DNA of 64,000 nt from Rhodovibrionaceae bacterium (GCA_028279885.1 JANQMX010000064.1:62001-126000); one strand, 5' to 3'. Positions 22,575-33,758 are shown, counted from the stretch's first letter. Program-made: numbers and translations. The notes: generated from the sequence alone by a model not told the origin.

Positions 22575-23144
22575 CTAGAAGCCGGCACCGGGCTGCGCGA
22601 GATAGGCATCTTCCTCGGGCGTGCATTGCCGGCCGAGTATGGCATTTCGGTGGGGAAAACGCCCGAAGCGGGCGATGAGGTCCCGGTGCCGTTCGGCGAA
22701 GTCGAGCCAGTCAGGATTTTCGTCCAGTTGGCTTATCAGCTGGCAGCCAAGCTCCTGGTCGGCCAGCTCTTCGCTATGTTCGAAGGGCAGGTAGAGAAAG
22801 ACGCGTTCGATTTGGCGGAGTTCGCGGTCGAGTCCGGCGTCCACCGTCTCGCGCGCCACACGCCGAGCCTGCGGGTCGCTGGCGTAGGCTTGCGGTGTTT
22901 GGCGATAGATGTTGCGCGGTACCTGGTCGAGCAGAAGAACCAAGGCCAAGGCACCGCGTGGAGTCGCGGCCCAATCGTCGAGCGCGCCCGCGGACCCCTG
23001 CCGATGCAGGGGGCCGAGGGCTTCTTCGACCAGGTTGTCGAAGTCAGGCCCGCCGTTGAACCATTGCTCCTTACGTCCTTCGGCGAACCAGAAGTCCAGC
23101 ACCTCTTCGGCGCTGCCGGCCGCGCCATTCGTCAGCGACTCCAT
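22575..23144 (-). CDS. DUF924 family protein
   Basis: A 189-residue soluble protein of the DUF924 family (TPR-like helical fold, function unknown). Visible family features: EEVLDFWFAEGRKEQWFNGG at the start, LALVLLLDQVPRNIYR in the middle, FLYLPFEHSEELADQ and the C-terminal RHRDLIARFGRFPHRNAILGR. All main blocks are present and length is normal. It is divergent from purS, with 177 bases between starts that must include both promoters; no riboswitch-like element was recognised there. Confidence 0.9.
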   Translation of the reverse strand: MESLTNGAAGSAEEVLDFWFAEGRKEQWFNGGPDFDNLVEEALGPLHRQGSAGALDDWAATPRGALALVLLLDQVPRNIYRQTPQAYASDPQARRVARETVDAGLDRELRQIERVFLYLPFEHSEELADQELGCQLISQLDENPDWLDFAERHRDLIARFGRFPHRNAILGRQCTPEEDAYLAQPGAGF

Positions 23145-23321
23145 GCTTTCCCGTCGAGCAATCGCGTCTACATTCGAGAGACAGCTATAGCCCTTTGCGG
23201 AGGAGGGGCAAGGCGCCTTGTCCCGACCGCGCAGACAACCCGGTTCCGGCCGTTGCTTTTGCCACGGGCATGGGATAGTCCGGCGCTATCGGAGTCTGAG
23301 CGGGTAGGGGCCGGAGCGACC

Positions 23322-23564
23322 ATGAAAGCCAAAGTTCACGTCACGCTCAAACCAGGCGTCCTCGACCCTCAAGGTAAGGCCGTAGAAGGCGCGCTCGCCG
23401 CGCTTGGCTTCGCCGGTGTGGAGAGCGTCCGCCAAGGCAAATTCCTGGAGATCGAGCTGGCCGGCGACGACAGGGACGCGGCCGAGCGGCAGGTTGCCGA
23501 GATGTGCGAAAAGCTGCTCGCCAACACCGTCATCGAAAAATACGACGTCGAAATCGGAGACTGA
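23322..23564 (+). CDS. purS: Phosphoribosylformylglycinamidine synthase subunit PurS
   Basis: Small structural subunit that bridges PurQ and PurL in the fourth step of purine synthesis (FGAR to FGAM). The 80-residue protein has the family pattern [18 protein letters not shown], a middle strand FLEIELAG and the end [14 protein letters not shown]. An ATG with GGAGCGACC upstream is the start; the frame opens further upstream but shows no conservation. PurQ begins 4 bases after the stop. Having PurS, PurQ and PurL as separate genes is the Bacillus/alphaproteobacterial form, unlike the fused PurL of enterobacteria. Confidence 0.96.
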   Translation: MKAKVHVTLKPGVLDPQGKAVEGALAALGFAGVESVRQGKFLEIELAGDDRDAAERQVAEMCEKLLANTVIEKYDVEIGD

Positions 23565-23568
23565 CCGC

Positions 23569-24260
23569 ATGGGCCTGCGTTCCGCCGTCATTGTCTTCCC
23601 AGGTTCCAACTGCGACCGCGACGTGGCGGTGGCGCTGGAGCAGTCGACCGGCCAGGCGCCCGCCATGGTCTGGCACAAGGAGAGCGACTTTCCCGAAGTC
23701 GACCTCATGGTGCTGCCGGGTGGCTTCTCCTACGGCGACTATCTGCGCTGCGGCGCTATGGCCGTGCACTCGCCGGTCACCCGCGAGGTCAAGCGTCGGG
23801 CCGAGGCCGGCGTGCCGACCTTGGGCATCTGCAACGGCTTTCAGGTCTTGACCGAGATGGGCCTGCTGCCCGGCGCGCTGCTGCGCAACGCCGATCTCGA
23901 TTTCGTCTGCCGCGACGTGCACCTGCGGGTCGAGAACACTCAGACGCTCTTCACCCACCGCTACGCCAGCGATCAGCCCATCCGCATCCCCGTCGCCCAT
24001 CACGACGGCAACTACTATGCCGACGAGACGACCTTGGACGCGCTGGCCGACAACGGACAGATCGCCTTCCGCTACGTCGACGAAGAGGGCGAGGTCACAT
24101 CAGGCGCAAATCCCAATGGCTCGCTGAAGAACATCGCCGGAGTCTTCAATGCCTCGAAGACCGTGCTCGGCCTGATGCCGCACCCCGAGCGGCTGAGCGA
24201 CCCGCAGCTCGGCGGCAATGACGGACGGCCCCTGTTCGACGGCCTGGTCGAGGCCTTGCA

Positions 24261-24264
<4 letters not shown>
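23569..24264 (+). CDS. purQ: Phosphoribosylformylglycinamidine synthase subunit PurQ (glutaminase)
   Basis: Class I glutamine amidotransferase that makes ammonia for PurL. The 231-residue protein has the oxyanion and nucleophile motifs: [18 protein letters not shown], the nucleophilic Cys in [18 protein letters not shown] (about residue 87), and the late His/Glu pair in GLMPHPERL. All catalytic residues are present. The ATG lies 4 bases after purS, and the stop overlaps purL by 4 bases (ATGA, 24261–24264), so stoichiometric co-translation is likely. Confidence 0.97.
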
Positions 24265-26492
<2,228 letters not shown>

Positions 26493-26531
26493 GTCCGTAA
26501 GTCAAAAACGCTTGAAGGGAAGCCATCCGCC

Positions 26532-26771
26532 ATGCCGATGAATCCGGCTGAGATCGAAGAGCTGATCAAGACGGGCATTCCCGACGCCAAGGTTACCATC
26601 GAGGATCTTCGCGGTGACGGAGATCACTACGCTGCCTACATCGTTTCCGAGGCCTTTCGCGGCAAGAACCGGGTGCAGCAGCATCAGATGGTCTATTCCG
26701 CCCTGCAAGGACGCATGGGCAACGAGCTGCATGCGCTCGCGCTGCAAACATCGGTTCCGACGGAGGAGTAA
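26532..26771 (+). CDS. BolA family protein
   Basis: Small [Fe-S]-cluster partner of monothiol glutaredoxins, involved in iron homeostasis and cluster trafficking. The 79-residue protein has the BolA fold signature: [20 protein letters not shown], then [19 protein letters not shown] and [25 protein letters not shown], including the conserved His residues used for cluster binding (DHY and QQHQ/LHAL). It is placed directly before the CGFS glutaredoxin (8-base gap), a conserved pairing that supports a shared [2Fe-2S] complex. Confidence 0.95.
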   Translation: MPMNPAEIEELIKTGIPDAKVTIEDLRGDGDHYAAYIVSEAFRGKNRVQQHQMVYSALQGRMGNELHALALQTSVPTEE

Positions 26772-26779
26772 GCAGAACA

Positions 26780-27133
26780 ATGGACGGCCATACCATGGAT
26801 AATCCGGTCTTCGAGCGGATTCGCCAGGATGTCGGCGAGAACGACGTGGTGCTCTACATGAAGGGAACGCCCGTGTTCCCGCAGTGCGGCTTCTCTGCCG
26901 CCGTGGTGCAGGCGCTGACGCACCTGGGCATCAAGTTCCGCGGCATCAACGTGCTGGAGGATCCGGGCCTGCGCGACGGCATCAAGGAGTATTCCAACTG
27001 GCCGACCATTCCGCAGCTCTACATCAAGGGCGAGTTCGTCGGCGGCTGCGACATCGTGCGTGAGATGTTCCAGAGCGGTGAGCTCTCCGAGCTGCTGGCG
27101 AGCCACGGCATCGACGCGCGCCCGGCGGCCTAG
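26780..27133 (+). CDS. grxD: Monothiol CGFS glutaredoxin (Grx4 type)
   Basis: Binds and transfers [2Fe-2S] clusters with glutathione, usually with BolA. The 117-residue sequence has the active-site [11 protein letters not shown] (single-Cys CGFS, Cys about residue 38), the preceding VLYMKGTP with the glutathione-contacting Lys, the cis-Pro in [20 protein letters not shown], and the GGCD helix start. Length is normal for single-domain Grx4. The start could be ATG 26780 or ATG 26795 (MDNPVFERI). It forms an apparent operon with bolA. Confidence 0.95.
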   Translation: MDGHTMDNPVFERIRQDVGENDVVLYMKGTPVFPQCGFSAAVVQALTHLGIKFRGINVLEDPGLRDGIKEYSNWPTIPQLYIKGEFVGGCDIVREMFQSGELSELLASHGIDARPAA

Positions 27134-27205
27134 CCTGGCATCCGTCTGCGGCCCCGCTGCTTTTGCACGTGGGGCACATCATTTGTGACTGTGAGGAGAC
27201 CCGGC

Positions 27206-28372
27206 ATGACCGCCTGCATCGTCGGCTGGAGCCACGCGCCGTTTGGCAAGCATGAGGATGACGACGTCGAGTCCTTGGTCGCAAAGGTCGCGACCCAGGC
27301 GGTTGCCGATGCCGGTTTGAGCCCGGAGGAGATCGACGAGATCTACCTCGGCAACTTCGGCGAAGACTTCTCGCCTCAGGGCTTTCCCGCCTCGCTGGTG
27401 CTGCAGACCAACGACGCCTTCCGCTTCAAGCCGGCGACCCGGGTGGAGAACGCCTGCGCCACCGGCAGTGCGGCCGTCCACCAGGGCCTCAAGACCATTG
27501 CCGCCAAGCAGGGCCGCTTCGTGCTGGTGGTCGGCGTCGAGAAGATGACGGCGCTGGGCGGCAAAGAGATCGGCAACACGCTGCTCAAGGCCTCCTACGT
27601 CAAGGAAGAGTCGGATATCGAAGGCGGCTTCGCCGGCGTCTTCGGCGTGATTGCCAACAACTACTTCCAAAAGCATGGCGACCAGTCTGATGCGCTGGCC
27701 GCCATCGCGGCCAAGAACCACCGGAACGGTGTCGCCAATCCCTATGCCCAGATGCGGCGCGACCTGGGCTACGACTTCTGCCGCAACGAGTCGGAGAAGA
27801 ACCCCTTCGTCGCCGGGCCGCTGAAGCGCACCGATTGCTCGTTGGTGTCGGACGGGGCCGCCGCGTTGGTGCTGACCGACGTCGACACGGCGCTTGCCAT
27901 GGACAAAGCCATCGTGTTCCGCGCGGCGGCACAGGTGAACGACTTCCTGCCGCTGTCCAAGCGTGACATCACGCTCTTCGAGGGGTGCGAGCAGGCTTGG
28001 AAGCAGGCACTCGGTCAGGCCGGGGTCGGTCTCGAAGACCTGTCTTTCGTCGAGACCCACGACTGCTTCACCATTGCCGAGCTCTTGGAGTACGAGGCCA
28101 TGGGCCTGACCCCGCGCGGCCAAGGCGCCAAGGCCGCCTTGGAAGGCTGGACGGAGAAGGACGGCAAGCTGCCGATCAATCCCTCCGGCGGCCTCAAGTC
28201 CAAAGGCCATCCGATCGGCGCGACCGGCGTGTCGATGCATGTGATGAGTGCCATGCAACTTTCCGGCACAGCGGCCGACATGCAGGTGCGCGACGCCAAG
28301 CTGGGCGGTGTTTTCAACATGGGTGGCGCCGCCGTGGCCAATTACGTCTCCATCCTAGAGCCGCTGCGCTAG
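27206..28372 (+). CDS. SCP2-type thiolase / acetyl-CoA acetyltransferase
   Basis: Thiolase-fold enzyme expected to act on acyl-CoA thioesters; direction and chain length are not known. The 388-residue protein has the nucleophile region RVENACATGSAAVHQGL (Cys about residue 85), ETHDCFTIAEL, which is typical of the SCP2/SCPx branch, and the C-terminal GGLKSKGHPIGATG with the catalytic His. The last active-site block is GGVFNMGGAAVANYVSIL, where classical degradative thiolases have a second Cys; here it is replaced (FNMGGAA), as in many SCP2-like thiolases. ATG 27206, preceded by GAGGAG, is chosen over the upstream start at 27185. No DUF35 partner gene is adjacent. Confidence 0.88.
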   Translation: MTACIVGWSHAPFGKHEDDDVESLVAKVATQAVADAGLSPEEIDEIYLGNFGEDFSPQGFPASLVLQTNDAFRFKPATRVENACATGSAAVHQGLKTIAAKQGRFVLVVGVEKMTALGGKEIGNTLLKASYVKEESDIEGGFAGVFGVIANNYFQKHGDQSDALAAIAAKNHRNGVANPYAQMRRDLGYDFCRNESEKNPFVAGPLKRTDCSLVSDGAAALVLTDVDTALAMDKAIVFRAAAQVNDFLPLSKRDITLFEGCEQAWKQALGQAGVGLEDLSFVETHDCFTIAELLEYEAMGLTPRGQGAKAALEGWTEKDGKLPINPSGGLKSKGHPIGATGVSMHVMSAMQLSGTAADMQVRDAKLGGVFNMGGAAVANYVSILEPLR

Positions 28373-28490
28373 CCTCAATTCTCTTATCCGTACACGCACG
28401 TCCCTTCGTCGCCGGGTGGGCTTGCAACTTTGCCGCGCCTCGCTTCTGATAGGCGCGGCTTACGTGTGCGTGGATTGGGAAGGGTAGGGC

Positions 28491-29474
28491 ATGTTCAAGG
28501 CGCTTTTGCTGGAGAAGACCGACGACGCGGTCACATCGCGCATCGCGGAGATCGAAGACTCCGCGCTTCCTGAAGGCGACGTACTGATCGACGTCAGCCA
28601 CTCGACCTTGAATTACAAGGACGGGCTTGTGCTCAACGGGCTGGGCGGTCTGGTCCGCGACTATCCCCACATTCCCGGCGTCGACCTGGCAGGCCATGTC
28701 GCGGAAAGCAGCCATCCGGACTACGAAGCCGGCGATGTGATCGTCTCGACCGGCTGGCACGTCGGAGAGCGGCACTGGGGCGGCTATGCCGAAAAGGCGC
28801 GGCTGCGCGGCGACTGGCTGGTCAAGCTGCCCGAAGGCCTGTCGGCGCGACAGGCGATGGCCATCGGCACGGCCGGTTTTACCTCGATGCTGGCGGTCAT
28901 GGCCTTGGAAGAGCACGGCGCGACACCGGAGGGCGGGCCGATCCTGGTGACCGGTGGGGCCGGCGGCGTCGGTTCGGTCGCCATCGCCGTCCTTGCCAAG
29001 CTGGGCTATGAGGTCACCGCCTCGACCGGGCGCGCCTCGAGCCACGACTACTTGAAGGACCTCGGGGCCAGAGAGATCATCGAGCGAAGCCTGCTCTCCG
29101 ACGGCCCCAATCGTCCGCTGGACAAGGCGATCTGGGCCGGCTGCATCGATGCGGTGGGCAGCACCACCCTGGCAACCGCGATCTCTCAGATGAAGCACGG
29201 CGGCGCTATTGCCGCGGTCGGTCTTGCTGGCGGCAACGACCTGAACACCACGGTGATCCCTTTCCTGCTGCGTGGCGTCAAGCTGCTCGGCATCGACTCG
29301 GTGCTTTGCCCCAAGCCGAGGCGGGAAGCGGCCTGGCAGCGCTTGGCCAGTGATCTGCCGCTCGACAAGCTGGAGGCGATGATCTCAACGGCCAGCCTGG
29401 AGGAACTGCCTGGGCTGGGCAGCGACATCCTCAAAGGCCAGGTCAAAGGCCGGGTCGTCGTGGAACTGAATTAG
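28491..29474 (+). CDS. AcuI/YhdH-type NADPH-dependent quinone oxidoreductase (acrylyl-CoA reductase family)
   Basis: Zinc-free medium-chain dehydrogenase/reductase; family members reduce acrylyl-CoA to propionyl-CoA in DMSP or 3-hydroxypropionate metabolism. The 327-residue protein has STLNYKDGLVLNG (about 34–46), IPGVDLAGHV, VSTGWHVGERHWGGYAE, which is a strong YhdH/AcuI mark, and the nucleotide loop VTGGAGGVGSVAI (about 152–164). The catalytic zinc ligands of alcohol dehydrogenases are absent, as expected. No acuH, dddD or dddL gene is nearby, so a general acrylyl-CoA detoxification role is the more careful reading. A hairpin follows 35 bases after the stop. Confidence 0.88.
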   Translation: MFKALLLEKTDDAVTSRIAEIEDSALPEGDVLIDVSHSTLNYKDGLVLNGLGGLVRDYPHIPGVDLAGHVAESSHPDYEAGDVIVSTGWHVGERHWGGYAEKARLRGDWLVKLPEGLSARQAMAIGTAGFTSMLAVMALEEHGATPEGGPILVTGGAGGVGSVAIAVLAKLGYEVTASTGRASSHDYLKDLGAREIIERSLLSDGPNRPLDKAIWAGCIDAVGSTTLATAISQMKHGGAIAAVGLAGGNDLNTTVIPFLLRGVKLLGIDSVLCPKPRREAAWQRLASDLPLDKLEAMISTASLEELPGLGSDILKGQVKGRVVVELN

Positions 29475-29509
29475 GTTTCTTGGGCGCTGGTGCTGAAGAA
29501 AAGGGAAAT

Positions 29510-29535
29510 CCGCTCTCAGCGGTCGCTGAGAGCGG
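29510..29535 (+). terminator. Hairpin after the AcuI-type gene
   Basis: Perfect 11-bp stem CCGCTCTCAGC / GCTGAGAGCGG with a GGTC loop, 35 bases after the stop at 29474. No T-run follows, so it may be a Rho-assisted terminator or an mRNA 3'-end stabiliser. Confidence 0.6.
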
Positions 29536-29643
29536 AGGCTGCACAATCCCTTAAAATTATGTTACAATTGGCTCAAATTCCTGACGCATCGTGCCGGGTC
29601 GGCAATGGGGTGTTGTGTCTTTGGGTGGCTACGGGGCCGGGTG

Positions 29644-29910
29644 ATGAGACAAGCAATAAGCCGCACAGGCGTTCGATTGATACTCTTTGGAGTGCTGGCC
29701 GGCGGGCTCGTCGCCTGCGGCTCGTCGGAGCCCAACCTCAATTGGTCAGCGCCCGTGCCGGGCAAGGGGTCGGCCATCGCCCAGTGCTATCGGACCCTGG
29801 CCGAGCCTGACTGCTCGACGACTCTCCTGCCAAATCAAGCAAGCCGTGCCGTCGGCTGGTTCGACGACGGGCGGCAGAGCGGCACACCACCGGCAACGCA
29901 CACGCAATGA
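29644..29910 (+). CDS. Small lipoprotein of unknown function
   Basis: An 88-residue protein with a lipoprotein signal: basic start MRQAISRTGVRLI, hydrophobic core LFGVLAGG and lipobox LVAC (Cys about residue 25), followed by GSS, which suggests outer-membrane sorting. The mature part is short, with two cysteines (QCYRTLAEPDCS) and a Pro-rich tail. No family recognised. The ATG at 29644 is chosen as it begins the signal. It overlaps the Sel1-repeat gene by 4 bases (ATGA, 29907–29910), implying the two exported proteins are made together. Confidence 0.75.
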   Translation: MRQAISRTGVRLILFGVLAGGLVACGSSEPNLNWSAPVPGKGSAIAQCYRTLAEPDCSTTLLPNQASRAVGWFDDGRQSGTPPATHTQ

Positions 29911-30611
29911 TGCCACGGTTTTCGGTTGCCGTGCAGCGGTTGCTGCATAGCGCCTTGCTGAGTCTCTTTGCGCTCGGTGCCCTTGTCTTGCCTGCTTTGG
30001 CGCTGGCCGAGCCGGCGTCGCGTTGGGAAAGCCTGCCCTGGGACGATCGCATCGGTGCTTCCTGGTTCGAACGCCAGGCGGAAGCCGGCGATGCCAATGC
30101 TCAGTATCGCCTGGGCGAGATCTACGAAGCGGGGCTCGGCGATACGGCGAGCGACGAAGCCTTGGCGATCGCCTGGTACGGCAAGGCGGCGGAACAGGGG
30201 CACGCGCGGGCGGCCTTCCGGCTGGGTCGGCTGCTCGAACGGCAGTCCGGTCAGGCAGAGGCGGCCGCGGTTGCCTATCGCCAGGGGTCTCGCGCCGGCC
30301 TGCCGGAGGCTACCTACAATCTGGCGCGCCTCCATCGCGACGGAGTCGGCGTCGAACGTGACCTTCGCCGCGCTGGAGAGCTCTATCGGCAAGCCTATGC
30401 CGAGGGGTTGTCGCGGGCCACCCTCGACTTGGCGCAGCTTGCGCTTGTTGGCGTCGAGCGGGACGAGGTCGTGGCTCTGGCCTGGGCCTTGCGCGCGGAC
30501 GAAGAGGGCGTACCCGGCGCTGCGGACTTTGCCGAACGCTTGAGCGCTCTTCTCGCGCCGGAGGCGCGGGAGACAGCGGCTCGGCTGAGCGGCGACCTGC
30601 CACGCCCGTAG
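29907..30611 (+). CDS. Secreted Sel1-repeat protein
   Basis: A 234-residue exported protein. A signal peptide spans about residues 1–35 (LLSLFALGALVLPALALA, then EPA). The mature chain is built from Sel1-like TPR repeats of about 36 residues: AEAGDANAQYRLGEIYEAGLG, AAEQGHARAAFRLGRLLER, GSRAGLPEATYNLARLHRDGVGV and AYAEGLSRATLDLAQLALVG. Such proteins act as binding scaffolds in the envelope. It is translationally coupled to the upstream lipoprotein gene. Ligand unknown. Confidence 0.87.
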   Translation: MMPRFSVAVQRLLHSALLSLFALGALVLPALALAEPASRWESLPWDDRIGASWFERQAEAGDANAQYRLGEIYEAGLGDTASDEALAIAWYGKAAEQGHARAAFRLGRLLERQSGQAEAAAVAYRQGSRAGLPEATYNLARLHRDGVGVERDLRRAGELYRQAYAEGLSRATLDLAQLALVGVERDEVVALAWALRADEEGVPGAADFAERLSALLAPEARETAARLSGDLPRP

Positions 30612-30618
30612 AGGACGG

Positions 30619-31386
30619 CTATCCGAAGAGGCTCGGCTCCCTCTCCAGCTCTTTCGGCGCCTCGCCGGTCTCGGGGTAGGGCGGGCCCGCTGGTGCGATC
30701 AGGCTGGAGTCCGTGGAGTCGCACTTCGGACTGCCGACTTGAGACGAGATCGGCAGGGCCTGCATGGTCTCGGCCGGATAGGGCGCAAGCAGCCGGGCGC
30801 TGTCCTTGTCTCCCGCGGTGAGCCATTGCTCGTAGTCCTCTGGGGCCAGGATAACCGGCATGCGCTGCTTGGGGTGCAACTCGGCAACAAGGGCGTTGGC
30901 CTGCGTGGTGATGATGGTGAAGGTCAGGCGCGACTCCTCACCGTCGGGGCTGCGCCACAGCTCCCATAGGCCGGCGAAGGCGAAGGGACCGTCTTCCTTC
31001 AGCGCAACCCGGTAGTACTGCTTGCCGCCGTCGGCCAGGGGCAGCCGCTCGTAGAAGCCATCGGCCGGCACGAGGCAACGACGCCGGTGGAAAGCTTCAC
31101 GGAACAGGGGCTTGTCGGCCAGCTCCTCGCCACGCGCATTGAAGGTGGCGTAGCGCAGAGTGGCCGTCTTGGACCAGTGGGGCACCAGCGACCAACGGGC
31201 CAGGACCAGCTCGGGCTTGGGAGCGCCCTCGGCTATGGCTCCGTCCGCCGGCTTGGCCAAGCGAACGATCGGTGCCGGGTCGGTCGGTGCAATGCGATAG
31301 CTCGGCGGAAAGTTCGGTAGCTCCGCAACATCGAACAGCCGGCGCATCGCGTCCGGGTTGCTGGTCATCTGATAGAGATTGCACAT
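30619..31386 (-). CDS. SOS response-associated peptidase family protein (YedK/HMCES type)
   Basis: Forms a covalent, protective crosslink with abasic sites in single-stranded DNA through its N-terminal Cys. The 255-residue protein starts MCNLYQ, so Cys2 becomes the first residue after Met removal. Other active-site pieces are present: ATFNARGEELADKPLFREAF, CLVPADGFYE (catalytic Glu) and ELHPKQRMPVIL (His). The C-terminal 40 residues (PAGPPYPETGEAPKELE) are an added Pro/Glu-rich tail. The start is fixed at 31386 because the reaction needs Cys at position 2; the frame continues upstream without family similarity. Confidence 0.93.
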   Translation of the reverse strand: MCNLYQMTSNPDAMRRLFDVAELPNFPPSYRIAPTDPAPIVRLAKPADGAIAEGAPKPELVLARWSLVPHWSKTATLRYATFNARGEELADKPLFREAFHRRRCLVPADGFYERLPLADGGKQYYRVALKEDGPFAFAGLWELWRSPDGEESRLTFTIITTQANALVAELHPKQRMPVILAPEDYEQWLTAGDKDSARLLAPYPAETMQALPISSQVGSPKCDSTDSSLIAPAGPPYPETGEAPKELEREPSLFG

Positions 31387-31418
31387 GCCGGCATTGTGCC
31401 GCTTATGCCGTCGCGAGG

Positions 31419-31895
31419 CTAGCTCCGCTGCGGGCCGGTCCAAACCGTAAGATTGGTTTCCAGGGTGGTCCAGCGGTCGATGTCGGGCGCGCCGAAGCTG
31501 TGCAGCTTGAGCAGGTGGCCGACCTCGCGATAGCCGAACAGTTGCTTGTACCAGTCGATCTCCGCGGGAAGATCGCAGTTTGTGGTCAAGGTCTCGGCAC
31601 CCGCGGCCTTGGCTGCCGCCATGCAGCACTCCTGCAACTGCTGACCGATAGGGCTGCTGCGATAGTTGGGATGGACTGCCAGCAGGGTGGTCTTGGCTGC
31701 GTTCGGACAGGTCATCTTATAGCCGCCGATGCCGGCGAGACCTTCGCCGTTGCGGGCGACAAAGGTGGTTTCCAGCGCAAGACCCGGCATTTCCGGCGAG
31801 GGAATATGGTGAAGATTGGCCGTCTGCAGCAGGCACAGCATGCCGGGCCAGTCCAAGGGGTCGGCGGTCTCTATAACGAAATCGGGCATAGCCAT
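31419..31895 (-). CDS. GNAT-like N-acetyltransferase
   Basis: A 158-residue protein with the GNAT layout: strand pair FVARNGEGLAGIGGYKM, then the acetyl-CoA region KTTLLAVHPNYRSSPIGQQL, in which the usual RGxGxG is degraded to RSSPIGQQ, and a final YKQLFGYREVGHL. The altered loop makes catalytic competence uncertain, though SPIGQQL is used by some active members. Acceptor unknown. It lies 32 bases upstream of the YedK-like gene on the same strand and may be cotranscribed with it. Confidence 0.75.
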   Translation of the reverse strand: MAMPDFVIETADPLDWPGMLCLLQTANLHHIPSPEMPGLALETTFVARNGEGLAGIGGYKMTCPNAAKTTLLAVHPNYRSSPIGQQLQECCMAAAKAAGAETLTTNCDLPAEIDWYKQLFGYREVGHLLKLHSFGAPDIDRWTTLETNLTVWTGPQRS

Positions 31896-32078
31896 TGCAG
31901 GCTAACATTCGTGGCTTTCTGCTTCGCTAACAGACAATTGTATGTCAGCAACGCTTGCCATTGGTGGCCAAGCCTTCATAGACTTCACGGAATGAGAGGT
32001 CGGTCGGTCGCTAATTGGCGATAACTCGTCGCATCACCCCCAAAGCGACAGGCGCTCATCGCGACATAAAAGACACTT

Positions 32079-32127
32079 GCCCCGACCGGCGTTCCAGAAT
32101 GGAGCGTCGAACAACAACAATCGGGGC
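32079..32127. promoter_or_regulatory. Inverted repeat in the leader of the peptide-type ABC operon
   Basis: GCCCCGA (32079–32085) and TCGGGGC (32121–32127) form a 7-bp dyad around 35 bases, ending 24 bases before the binding-protein ATG. It could be a leader stem or a chance pairing in GC-rich DNA. Confidence 0.3.
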
Positions 32128-32151
32128 GGGAAACGGACAGGAGGCTCAAGG

Positions 32152-33738
32152 ATGAACGTCAAAGATTTGCAAGGGCTCATTTCGCGCGGGCAGATGTCGC
32201 GGCGGGATTTCTTGGCCCGAGCGAGCGCCATGGGCTTGACGCTTTCGGCCGCCGGCGCCCTTGCCGACCAGGCCCTGGCTGCGACACCCAAGCAGGGCGG
32301 CCGGCTGCGCGCCGGGCTTGCCGAAGGCGGCACCACCGACTCCCTCGACCCCGCCACCTACACCGACATCTACATGATCTCTGTGGGCTTCGGCACCCAC
32401 AACAGCATCACGGAGATTGGCCCCGACAACCAACTGACCGGCGACGTCGCCGAAAGCTGGGAAGCGACGCCGGATGCCAAGACCTGGACCTTCAAGCTGC
32501 GCAAGGGCATCGAATTCTCCAACGGCAAGACCCTGACGGCGCAGGACGTCATCGCCTCGCTGAACCACCACCGGGGCGAAGATTCCAAGTCCGCGGCGAA
32601 AGCCAACGTTGACCCGATCAAAGATCTGAAGGCGGATGGCGACCAGGTGGTGGTCATGGAGCTGCACGGCAGCAACGCCGATTTCCCCTATCTGCTCGCC
32701 GACTATCACCTGCTGGTCATGCCCGAGGTCGACGGCAAGGCCGATTGGAAGAACTACGTCGGCACCGGCGCCTATGTGCTGCAAGACTTCGAGCCTGGCG
32801 TGCGCACCTTCCTGACACGCAACCCGAACTACTGGAAGGAAGGGCGCGGCAACTTCGACGAGGTCGAGCTTTTGGTGATCGCCGACGTTGCCGCGCGGCA
32901 ATCGGCGCTGACCTCCGGCGAAGTCGACGTCATGAGCCGTGCCGACCGCAAGACGGTTCACCTCTTGGGCCGCACGCCCGGCATTGAGATCGAAGAGCAG
33001 ACCGGGTTCTTGCACTACACGGCGCCGATGATCACGACGCGGGCGCCCTTCGACAACAACGACCTGCGGCTCGCTCTCAAGTACGCTGTCGACCGCGAGC
33101 AGCTGATGAGCACGATCCTCCGCGGTCACGGCACCCTGGCCAACGATCACCCGATCGCGCCTTCGGTGCCCTTCGCGGCGACCGATATCCCGCAGCGGGC
33201 TTACGATCCGGACAAGGCGAAGTTCCACCTCAAGAAAGCCGGATACGACTCGATCCAGCTCGATCTCTCGGCGGCCGATGCCGCCTTCGCCGGAGCCGTC
33301 GACGCCGCGGTTCTGATGAAGGAACAGATGGCGCCGGCCGGCATCGACATCACCGTGGTGCGCGAACCGAATGACGGCTACTGGTCGAACGTCTGGATGA
33401 AGAAGCCCTGGAGCATGTGCTATTGGGGTGGCCGGCCGACTTGCGACTGGATGTTCTCCACCGCCTACGCCGAAGGCGCCAACTGGAACGATACCTTCTG
33501 GAGCAACGAGCGCTTCAACAAGCTCTTGATGGAAGGGCGCTCCGAGCTCGACAATGCCAAGCGCGCCGAGATCTACGGCGAGATGCAGCGCATCATCCAC
33601 GACGACGGCGGTGTCATCGTCTGGGGCTTCGCCAACTACCTTTCGGCGCGCTCAGACAAGGTCACCCACGGCCCGGATGTCGCCTCGAACTGGGAATTGG
33701 ACGGAGGGCGGTACGTGGAGCGATGGTGGATGGCTTAG
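32152..33738 (+). CDS. ABC transporter substrate-binding protein, family 5 (peptide/nickel type), Tat-exported
   Basis: Periplasmic solute receptor of a peptide/nickel/opine-type importer. The 528-residue protein has a Tat signal: SRRDFLARASAMGL (twin Arg about residues 17–18), a hydrophobic core and ADQALA as cleavage site. Family 5 blocks follow: SWEATPDAKTWTFKLRKGIEFSNGKTLTAQDV, YVGTGAYVLQDFEPG, RNPNYWKEG and DLRLALKYAVDREQL. Tat export of this receptor suggests folding or ligand loading before transport. ATG 32152 with ACAGGAGG upstream is chosen over an earlier in-frame ATG at 32077. It heads a complete four-gene importer operon. The ligand cannot be read. Confidence 0.93.
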   Translation: MNVKDLQGLISRGQMSRRDFLARASAMGLTLSAAGALADQALAATPKQGGRLRAGLAEGGTTDSLDPATYTDIYMISVGFGTHNSITEIGPDNQLTGDVAESWEATPDAKTWTFKLRKGIEFSNGKTLTAQDVIASLNHHRGEDSKSAAKANVDPIKDLKADGDQVVVMELHGSNADFPYLLADYHLLVMPEVDGKADWKNYVGTGAYVLQDFEPGVRTFLTRNPNYWKEGRGNFDEVELLVIADVAARQSALTSGEVDVMSRADRKTVHLLGRTPGIEIEEQTGFLHYTAPMITTRAPFDNNDLRLALKYAVDREQLMSTILRGHGTLANDHPIAPSVPFAATDIPQRAYDPDKAKFHLKKAGYDSIQLDLSAADAAFAGAVDAAVLMKEQMAPAGIDITVVREPNDGYWSNVWMKKPWSMCYWGGRPTCDWMFSTAYAEGANWNDTFWSNERFNKLLMEGRSELDNAKRAEIYGEMQRIIHDDGGVIVWGFANYLSARSDKVTHGPDVASNWELDGGRYVERWWMA

Positions 33739-33758
33739 CCACCGCCTGAGCGCACGCT

